NCBI GenBank assembly: GCA_027922465.2
Contig: BQMF02000301.1
Span: forward strand, 475,521 to 539,520
Direction: 5' to 3'
Length of the DNA stretch: 64,000 bases
Source: Turritopsis dohrnii
Lineage: Eukaryota; Cnidaria; Hydrozoa; Anthoathecata; Oceaniidae
The translations under genes were made by a program, and so were the position numbers. The notes beneath the pieces are model-generated. The model was not told the origin of the DNA and ran no database searches. It worked only from the letters and a program-made list of their open reading frames with translations. This document shows positions 55,101 through 64,000 of this stretch, in pieces (positions within the stretch are counted from its first letter, which is position 1; each line of letters opens with the position of its first letter).

Positions 55101-58100
55101 CTTCTTGGTTGGTTATTTGTCATGTGATTGATGCTTGCAGATGAAATCATGCTGACACTTCCCTTCTTTGTGTTTTCCTTGGTCAACTTTTGCACCAGGG
55201 TACAAACATTGAAAACACAACCCTTTGGTTTTTAGAAATTGGAAATGTTGTGCTGACATGTCAACAAAATGTCTTGCGTCAGAAATATTGAGCCAGTTTG
55301 ATACCTCTAGGTCCATTGGGTTGAACGTGATCGAATGCACCACATACAATACAGTTTGTTGACTATTGATTTTCAATGTTGAGTGAACTGCATTGATGGG
55401 ATGAAAAAGATGTCTGGAGATATTCCAGCCAAAGACTTTGTAGATATTGACTTCCCTGTTGTTGATTTGGACCAACCTGAGTCACAGCTTGGTGGATCTT
55501 CATCTCCTTTTCAAGAAACTATCATTTGTCTGCATTTGTACCTCCCATCTTTCTGATTTTTCACTGGATACTGTGAGCCATCTCATCATGTGGCTTTCCT
55601 CAAGTATGCTGACAACCTTATATTAGGCATCACTGTAAAGGAGTACTCTTTACTCTTTTCAATACTCTTGACCAGTGCTGGTGAAAGTGGGTGTACTTTA
55701 TAGTGAAAAATCAGAGAATGTATAAAATATAATAGGTTCGTTGTTTTTAAACTACATCTTCACAGCAAATCCTCTGCCGCTTTAAATCTGGTAACTTCTT
55801 GTTCCAGATAACACTATTGATTTATAATGTATTTAGTTTCTGTTTTTATTACCAATTATTCTACACCAATATTTTTTACTGGAATAAACCAATCCAGTTT
55901 TGTCGTCGTTAACATCTTACATGTCGGCATTTTTTGCCGTCATAAATAATGATGTGCCATCGCAATTTTTAATTACGACTGCATTTTTTTGCTGTCAGTC
56001 TTTTTTCCTAATTATAATAGGGCTCACCTAGATATGACTTATTACAGAACAAAATGACACAGAAATTGGCATAAAAACCAACAAAATGAAAAGCATTGAA
56101 AAACATGAAAAATAAAGACCAAAGTAAAAAAGCCGTAGGAAATGTGTAAACAAACTGAAAATGGACTAGTTACATTGTATTGTGAAGACACAGTTTCAAA
56201 TCAATTTTCATTATATGCAAGACAACTCCTGTTTATCTTGCTAATTCTTGCATAGGAAATGAGGCTTGTTTTTTAATCACAGTGATTTTTCTGTTTTCTT
56301 CCCTGTATGTAAGTATTTTTCTCAGAATGAATGCATTACTTGGTTACTTTTATTTGGCTTATGTATTTTGATTCTTTCACTCTGTAAGCTTTCATCTCTG
56401 TTATCAAGATTCACTTGAAGACATGAATTCTTTATTTAAAATAGGAATCTTGAAACATCATTTACAATAAGATTTTGTTGATATTTCTACTACTTCATTT
56501 AAAACTGGAAATCACCTTTTTCTGGATATCCTGAATAATATTGTATTCTCCACTACTGATCATTATTTTCTATTTTTCAATTACAGGCCTGAACATAGTA
56601 GAGACCGAAATTCTGGGAATTTCCACCCATATAAATCCGAATTCAACTCCCAAAAGATCGAAAAACAGAATGGGTTTCGTTTCAAAGAACTGGTAACAAC
56701 AGTGATAAAACAATTGTTAAAGAAGAACCCAAATCCGAAGAAGACTTAAGTACCATGTCTGCTCCTGGAACAGAACCGACGAAAGAAGTAACTAATCTCC
56801 CTAATGGTAGATCTGTTACTCAAGCCATTGACAAAGTCCATGACTTGACTGACAGGCCTCAGTCATCACCTGAAAGAACTACTGCAACTAATTTCAGAAG
56901 AGAAGTTGAAGTGGCAACTCCAGGAAGTAGCAGATATGTTGGTAAAGATGGTGAGAAGAAATTTAGTGGTAGATGTCGGCTGTTTATTGCTAACATGAAC
57001 AACAGCACAACAGAAGAAGAACTGCGGGCTTTGTTTTCTGAGTTTGGTGAAACTGGTGAACTATATATCAATAAAGACAGAGGCTTTGGATTCATCAGAT
57101 TGGTAAGTGTTTTTTGTGTTTGTTGATGTCAAAGAACTATTTTAAGGAATACCTTGTAATCTTGTGACGAATATTTGTCCACACAAAGGATTATCGACAC
57201 AATGCTGAAATGGCTAAAAGTGCTCTAGACAAAAAAATGTTAAAGGCAGAGTGATTCAAGTTCGATTTGCTACACATGCGTCTGCTGTTGAGCTTCATGG
57301 GCTTGATCAGTTTGCATCTAATGAATTTATTGAAAAAGCTATGAGTCAGTTTGGGACAGTTGAACGAGCTGTTGTTGTGTGTGATGATCGAGGACGCTCA
57401 AAAGGTTATGCAATTGTTGAATTTGAATGGAAGAAATCTGCACAAAAAGTTTTGGATCGATTTAAGGAAGAAATGTTTGTTTTGGGAAGGTAATACATTT
57501 TAATATTTTTTTATGTAAAAGAGTACTGCCTTGGGATTATTTAATTTCAAACATATTGTGTGTTTACTTAAAGGTTACCTAAGCCAGTATTTGCTAAACC
57601 AAGAACTCAACAAGATGAAGAAGAAGGACTGCATGAAAATGAAGTTGAGAAGAATCCTGCTACAAAAATGTAAGAAATTCTATGCAGTTACTGTAAGGCC
57701 TCCTTTTTTAAAAAAAACATAACATTTTTTGACACAATGTATCATAAATGATATCATAATGTATCAGATATACAGACTAAATAATAATGGATTCAATATC
57801 CCTCCACAATAAATAAATATGACTACCTTCACAGTGCTCCGAAAATTAAATGCTATACAAACGTGAAAAAGTAACTTTTTAGAACTGTAAGTAAATTTGC
57901 TGCTACCGTTTTGTGCCACCTGGCTCTTGTTTTTATTAATGTAGATGCAAGAAAATTTATAATATGGGGTTTCAACATCCAGTGCTGAATCCAGAATTTT
58001 TTGGGCATAACGTTTTCTTATATATATACTGAATGCATGGTTTAGTGTCAAACAGGTGAAATTTACGAATTTCATCAAGCAAAAATAAACAATGTGCTTG

Positions 58101-61100
58101 ACTCTCTATTTTTACTTCCTTTTCTTCTTGTCATTGATAAGAGATAATGTTCGATATCAATTCCCTTGAGAGCTTTTATCTCTGTATACGTTTGTTAAAT
58201 AACTTTAACAGTACACTTTTAACGTTAAATCATGTTTTTGTTTGTTCTTGTAAATGGTACTTGTACCAAGAACTGTGTGTGGATTATATGTAAACTTTTA
58301 ATACTCAAAAGATACATGCAAAGATTTCAAAGTGCTTTAACCTTATTTGTTTTACCAGTATTTGTTTTCCGTTTTTACGACATATTTTCGATCACTGTAT
58401 TTCACATTCTATTTAGTGAATACAATTATGCATATTCATTTAGTGAACGAGATTTTTCACCACGATTCATTTCCCCAAGCTCTTTTGAGTACACATGGGC
58501 AAAGAAATGGCGTGATTTGTTCATAGAAGAAGAAGATAAAAAAGCAAAATTGGAACAGGAGCTACAAGATTCACGGTATGCTCTGGAAATGGAAATGGAA
58601 GGTGCACTGCGACAACAAGAAGCTGTTAAAATAAGAGAAGGTTTGCTTTTACGGTGCTTACATGCAGTCCTTTATATTTCAAAAACACCAATTCTCATGA
58701 CCCTGGTCTGTATTCATTCTTTTGGAGCTTAGCTTTTGACTTTAAGAAGACATCTTGACTAGCTATAACTTGACCATGCACTACAAATTTAACAGAAACA
58801 TGATACAGTGGTCATTTTATGAAGGTGTTTGTTCATCTTTAACTCTGTTTGAATGATAGAACTGCAAAGGAGACAGGAAGAATTACGAAGGATTGAGGAA
58901 GATATGATACGGCAACATGAGATGTCTCAACGAACTCGAGAACAAATTGATCGAAACAGAAGTAGAATTCAAGATGAAAGACGACAAGAATCACCACGAC
59001 ATTCAAGGTATTTATTATCAGTAAGAAGTAAATACGTTGTGAAATTGCTGGCATTGCATTCTTGCACAAATACAAAAAGTGAGCTTTCAAAATTTAGCGT
59101 GAGCTTATTTAAAATTTTTGTGCAAATATTATGATACCTTCAGCAACCCATAACTCTGATCTAAAACATTTGAGTATGTGGTACTTAAGAAGGTGACAAA
59201 ATATGCTGATGAATTTCAGTACGCAATACTGTTGTGAAATAGTCATGCTAACAGGAGAGTCTTTTATAGGGGTGGACCACCCAGGAATACCGAGCCATTT
59301 CCTATACGAGATGATGTTGCCAGGCAAAATGATATTATACTTCAGCAGCAGGCAGAATTAGAAATGAGACGTGGAGAGTTGCTTCGGGTAAGTTGCATTT
59401 CAACCATGTGCAGCTCAAAATATCACAAAGCTTTCCTGAGACTATTTGAATATATAGGATCATTTCTCTACTGAATGACAGTCATTTTTATTATAGGCAG
59501 CCGGCGTTCAACCTGGAATGGTAAAATATTTATTATACCCTTTACTCTAGTTATTTTGGAAATTCAATTTTGAGAAGCCACTGATCGTAACTAATGCCAT
59601 GTTTGTTCTTTCATTTCATTTCACAAGCATTTTAGTGACTTTATGTTTTGTAAATATCTTTTTATATAGCTGGGGATAAGACCAGACATGATTCGTCCTG
59701 GAATGCCTGTTAACTTAGGAGTCCCAATTGTTGGACTTCCAGGTGTTGTGCCACCAGGACCTCGTGGTCCACCACCACCCGGTATGCCTATGCATGGTTT
59801 TGTGGTAAGCAAAGGATTTTTATGGTGTGATCAGTTTGTATGAGTATGTTTGGTCAGGGTGTTAGCTAGGGCGTTCGTAATAGTGGCTACTCTTCCCACT
59901 TAAAAAAAATTCTTAATTTTTTTGTTCTTTTGAAAGTTTATTGTTGTGAATACTTGTTTTATGTATGGTATCCTATAAAGCAAACACTTTTTGTGTTCAG
60001 TTTTATAATGTGGTCTTAAAAGCTTGTTTTGTTGTATTTTCTCTTATAAAAGCCTTGGCACGTAACCTACAAAAACTGGATGTTAGATTTTATGTGCTTC
60101 TTGCCATCTTACATCTTTTGACAAGTGATGTTATTGATGATTGTGATATTTCTTGCATATAAAGTAAAATTAAATTGAAACTTAAAATTTATTGTAAAGT
60201 AGCAATCAAAGTCATAACTCTACATTATCTGTTAACATGCTCAGTGGAACACTACCTTTTAAAAACAGCTGTTCATTGTGAAGAAAAAATATTATTTTGT
60301 TAGTTATGATGCTGAGATTTAAAACACCTCTACTTTATCAAGTTTTTCAAATTTATACTGACTGTTTCTAGCTAACACCCTTTAATTGAGTAGATTTGAT
60401 TTATGTTTATTTGGTTTTGTTTGTGTGGGACTGCAGGAGATAATTTTGTGGACAAGCAACAAGTTAAGTTCTAGTTCATTAAAGGATTTATTATAGCGAC
60501 TTGTTTGGTACACTGACAATTTAATGAAATCACTATGATTAAAAAAACTAGTCCTACATTATGTCCTTCATTGTCTGACCTATGTGTAGTGTATACCCTG
60601 TTTCTAACTCATCACAGAAATAGGAATGGGTTCTGGGAGGTTATTGATAAGGTCTGGGTAACGTTATGGTAACGAAATCTTCTGTTTGGGCTTCATAAAT
60701 CCAATCATAGATGGTTTGATATGCTTTGTGTACATTTATAACAAATAATAAGTTTGATATTAAACAACAAACCAGATTTTGTTAAAAAGGATTTGGATAT
60801 ATAGATTTTAATTTTTTCCTTTGTGGAACTTTGACTGATTTTATTAAAATTTTCAAGGTCCAGGCACCTTTAATGGATATCAATTAAGAGGTTGTATTTG
60901 AAATATTTTGAAACATACATGCAAATGATTATTAGATCTGTCACAATAATTGATTGTTGTATATTTGAAGCTTACTCAAACTGGAATATGTCCTTTACAT
61001 CATCTTATTGATCAATGAGAAATTGTTTTGATTGATTGATTGATTGATTGCATTATTTGTTGTGGCTGCTGTTTTGTTTTATTTTGTTTTACTTCTTTGA

Positions 61101-61764
61101 AGAGAATGATTTAAACATGGGGCATGTTTGGTCTGCAATTTGTAGATTAGCATCGTGGCTGTTTGTTTACACTAAATTGATTATTCCATCACATGACATT
61201 TGTCTTGAGTTATGATTAAAATTTTGACGAGCTTAACATAGTTGAAGCTGTATATTTCTTTGATTTTCAGATATCCTTCCTTCTTTTGGTTTTTTAGTGG
61301 AAAAGCGATTAATTTTGAAATTGTGAAAAAATGATAAGCCATGTTATCAAATCCATATTATGGTGAAAAATCAATATATTTATATTAAATTTAATATGTT
61401 TACAATAAAATATAAAGTATATTGGTCATGATTTCATGTGAGATTTTCCCGTTAGCTTATCAAACTTATCAATTACAATAGATGTTTGCTATCCTGATTT
61501 TTTATGTTTAACTGGACATAATCGGTACAAAGTAAATGCTTTTGTTGATTTGAGAAAGTTCTTTAAATCTCCTGCAGTCCTTTCACTTTTCAGCTTCATA
61601 CTGGACGTTGTTTTTACTTCTGGTTTATTTCATTCTGCTACTAGCTTGTTGTCACTGTTAATATTGCAATGTTTTAGCGACCACCCATGATTCATGGTCC
61701 TAGAAGAGATTTTCCACCCAGGGGTGGAGATCGTTTTGATCATAAACGACCACGAAGAGAATAA
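52129..61764 (+). CDS. DBHS-family RNA-binding protein (NONO/SFPQ/PSPC1-like), frame broken
   Basis: Ten exons: 52129-52178, 56587-57102, 57189-57489, 57574-57669, 58444-58640, 58860-59007, 59270-59387, 59497-59520, 59670-59804 and 61678-61764. The protein has RRM1 (CRLFIANMNNSTTEEELRAL; GFGFIRL), RRM2 (VVVCDDRGRSKGYAIVEFEW), a NOPS segment (LPKPVFAKPRTQQDEEEGL; SPSSFEYTWAKKWRDL), a long Glu/Arg/Gln coiled coil, and a Pro/Gly/Arg-rich tail ending DHKRPRRE. This order is diagnostic of DBHS proteins, nuclear dimers acting in paraspeckles, transcription and splicing. The frame fails twice: within 56650-56670 and at the A7 run 57231-57237. One missing base at each place would restore phase through the whole gene (about 557 residues). 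These may be assembly errors rather than gene death. If exon 1 is not coding, the first in-frame ATG is 56755. Confidence 0.88.
52400..53109. mobile_element. 710-bp deletion derivative of the 9516-14842 transposon
   Basis: It has both ends of the 5.3 kb element in reverse orientation (CCGTCAATCGTCCTAACTTC and its inverse ending GACGATAGATGG), flanked by TA. Its parts align to 14842-14490, then about 12990-12360, then about 9672-9516. The THAP gene, the foldback element and the nested hAT-like element are all absent. It is inserted in the left terminal repeat of the Merlin-like element. Confidence 0.88.
53572..54125 (+). pseudogene. Merlin/ISXO2-type transposase relic
   Basis: Starting MARRPDMAVFDSI, the frames read CREYGLLATTMDCPQC (zinc-binding Cys pair), DGITWRCTVKRCKKV and INIRKNSFF, then LHLHLWHILGLTYLW in another frame, all typical of IS1016-like transposases. 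A 66-bp (22-codon) perfect-length tandem duplication follows (53867-53932, 53933-53998). The frame then jumps to the C-terminal YLSEFMWNQ motif, so the catalytic DDE region is deleted. Several stops and a frameshift confirm decay. Confidence 0.75.
54470..56586. other. Remainder of DBHS intron 1
   Basis: It contains the BEL/Pao fragment (55030-55475, minus) and a possible LINE RT scrap: the plus frame near 55591-55650 reads VAFLKYADNLILGITVKEY, resembling an RT YADD block with Asp to Asn. The rest, about 55700-56580, is AT-rich intron with no recognised feature, ending in the TTACAG acceptor at 56581-56586. Confidence 0.45.
55030..55475 (-). pseudogene. BEL/Pao retrotransposon zinc-knuckle fragment
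   Basis: The minus frame 55475-55113 reads MDLEVSNWLNISDARHFVDM, then FLKTKGLCFQCLYPGAK and GKCQHDFICKHQSHDK. This is the Cys/His-rich segment (KGLCxxCLxPGAxxD, CxxxxxCKHxSH) following the peptidase region in cnidarian BEL/Pao polyproteins. A TAA interrupts the frame, after which PTKKHVLVCDKQNK continues it. No LTRs or RT domain were found nearby, so it is an isolated relic. Confidence 0.7.
59805..61677 (+). other. Last intron of the DBHS gene
   Basis: The 1.87 kb intron has a GTAAGC donor and TTTTAG acceptor. It is AT-rich with a short TTGA tetranucleotide run near 61030-61050. No gene or element is recognised inside it. Confidence 0.6.
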
Positions 61765-64000
61765 GACCATTCAAATATATATTGTGAAATTAAGTGCTAT
61801 GGCATGGTGAAACCTATTGGAAATATCTCGTTTTACTTGATCAAGACAGTACTGAACACTTTTGATGTATATATAGACAACCTCATTATTGGAGTGTTCA
61901 CGAAAGAAATCAACTTTATTTATGCAGACCTCAGGATTTACCATTATGGATGTGTGTAGTTCTTATGTGAAAATGAATATGTTTTTTTCACAATGCTTGC
62001 ATTCAAGTATTTTGTATCTGTTTTTGTCTTATTTCCATAAATATTTTCAATCTCCTGGGTATTTGCTTTTTCATGTTTTTGTAATTGTTTTTTGTCCTCT
62101 GCAAAACATGGGTCTGTTGGGTTTTTTTTTAATTAAATGTCGGACAGAAAAATCGGTAACTCTGATGGCAATAGAAAATTACTGATAAGAGAATAACTGA
62201 TGTTTCATGCATTAATGAGTCAGCTATAGATTTATTTTGTTTGACAAAAAAAGGAGTTTATTTTAATGTCGGATGGAATCGATAAAATTACGATTTTAAA
62301 TTTTTAGAATCCATACTTGATTATCGAAACGGGACGTAGTTAGAAGAAAAGAGAAATATATGTTTATTTCTAGAGTGTATACTGTTTTTTGAACAATAAT
62401 TCAAATCTTTTTAGTTTGACAATGCCCGGTCTATCAAAAAATAATAACATTATTGAATGTCAGGAAAATTTTTGTTTGGCTTCAAATTCTATCAAAAAAT
62501 GTGATCAATCGTTAAAATAGATTAATATGCAGTAGATTAAGCCAAATTTTAAGAAACCAGTAGTCACTTTGAAGAATTAGACATTGTTTTTTCAAGGTAA
62601 GTGATGACCAATTTTCAAACAGGCCCCCATGCAAAAGAAGGAACTTGTTTGCTTCACACATACTGTCTGTCAGAAATGGAATGTGGAGATCTGATTGATA
62701 AACAACCAAACTCAAAAAATTGGTGGCCAGTTTTGTTACCACTATACAAAAGCTTTACTGCTTAATAATACCAAAAGTTCCCTAATCTTGATCTTGATAA
62801 TTGATTTAAAAAATGTCCTGCAAAAAAAAACAATAACATACAGTGACCTGATGCTGGTTAAGATAGATTGTAAGCAGGACACTTGTGAAATGGACAAAAC
62901 AGTCATTTAATTTAGATAGTATAGTGTAAATCCCATTGAAAATACAATATTGTGATTTTCATCAAACTTCCGTTACCATGAACAAAATCATGCACACTGA
63001 ATCAATTGATTGAATTCTTCAGAACTTTTCAGTTATTGAGGAGAGATTGTTACTATACGTACAGACTTATGATTATTAACTTTGAGTGTCGACAAAAAAC
63101 ACAGACACACAAAATTGGTATATGCTTGTTGGTAGATTCATGCTGACAGTCGTTCCATTCTACATAATCTGTCTGCCATCCTTATGAAGAAGAACGCTGC
63201 AGTCATCTTTCAATTGGTTTACTTATTTTGAAAGCTAAAAATTCGCAGGAAATGATGATGTAAAGAAACAAATAGTAAAACCAATTAAAGACAATACATA
63301 TGTATGTACGAAATTTGACACTTGGAATGTGGTATTTTTTATGAAGCTGTTACTATCGTTGCAACAAATTGCTGACAGCTGATGAATGGTACCTCAATGT
63401 TTAAAAGCTGCAAATTAGATATGTTTGATAAACCATGTTACTTATTTCCTTGGTAGTATAATTTGAGATCTATATAATCTAATCTCTCATCCCTCACCGT
63501 CTGTATCGAAGTAAAATTTATTTCTGTTAAAATTCTGTTAGTAAATGTTCACTGAAAGTCTGTGGTAAACTTGCATTGTGTGGTTCTGTGACTTATTACA
63601 CTGACAGGACAAACGATAAATTTCTATGTTGAAAATATGTTTATGACATGATTTTGAAGTACTTTGAAATCTTTTTCCCAGAAAACAATGTTACGATCAG
63701 TATGTTAGGTTGTATAGTCAACTTGAAATTTACTGAAAATAAATTGTGTTGTGGAAAATTTTGCCTATTTTTTTAGGCAAATTTATATGTTCTTACTTTC
63801 GAAGTTAGCTTAAAAGTCGACTTTTTGTACTTTCATCCTTCTGTAAGCGTAAAAATTTAAAGGGAGCTTCTATTCACATGTTTTTCTGCTTGGAAAGGAT
63901 CCGATGGAAAAAGAAACCTTTTTGAGCACTTGTTGTTGCATCCTATTCAATCTGTTCTAAAAGCAGTAAAAAAGTAACAATGGAAATTGTCATGGAGTTT
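61765..64000. other. DBHS 3' UTR and downstream sequence
   Basis: No coding gene or mobile element is recognised. Open frames here (for example 61889-62185 and 62512-62742) look like chance. A long 3' UTR is plausible given the absence of other features; no single polyadenylation site could be chosen. Confidence 0.4.

Noticed and set aside
52129..61764. Treating the DBHS gene as a dead pseudogene
   Set aside because: Only two one-base breaks, both near A runs, disturb a ten-exon gene with intact splice sites and domains, so a functional gene with sequence errors is more likely.

Overview
The window is eukaryotic nuclear DNA: AT-rich, with many short GT-AG introns, compact animal-type genes and dense transposon debris. 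Exocyst EXOC6, a CD39-type ecto-apyrase, a DBHS (NONO/SFPQ-type) RNA-binding protein and a DnaJ/TPR protein point to an animal. The repeat content, small introns and presence of the DUF1399/glycine-rich-domain family suggest a cnidarian, possibly a hydrozoan. That assignment is inference; no species marker is visible.

Layout. 1-190 holds the end of a TA-flanked repeat. 1289-8826 (minus) is a 17-exon gene whose protein runs J domain, acidic and lysine-rich linker, TPR, UBA-like, RRM, CCCH finger. 9516-14842 is a 5.3 kb TA-flanked element carrying a THAP-domain gene and stuffed with nested elements. 15790-16150 is a minisatellite. 16772-25267 (plus) is EXOC6 in 30 exons, several introns being occupied by MITEs. 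26299-32526 (plus) is an ecto-nucleoside triphosphate diphosphohydrolase in 10 exons.

32950-49732 (minus) is an array of DUF1399/glycine-rich-domain genes: a captured gene fragment inside a 15-bp minisatellite, intact copy A, and intact copy B. Between A and B lie decayed Harbinger, LINE and Tigger/pogo sequences. Both intact copies share a GC-AG intron; in copy B that intron has grown around an hAT element. 49919-51538 is an hAT-like element containing a 238-bp insertion with a hammerhead-like motif. 52129-61764 (plus) is the DBHS gene. Its first intron hosts a Merlin-like element (with a TA-MITE inside one terminal repeat) and a BEL/Pao fragment. Its reading frame is broken by two apparent one-base losses in A runs. 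61765-64000 has no recognised gene.

The four housekeeping-type genes have no evident functional link (co-chaperone/RNA binding, exocytosis, extracellular nucleotide hydrolysis, nuclear RNA binding). The most unusual biology is the glycine-rich-domain array and the deeply nested transposon strata, whose order of insertion can be read from target-site duplications and empty-site copies inside this same window.
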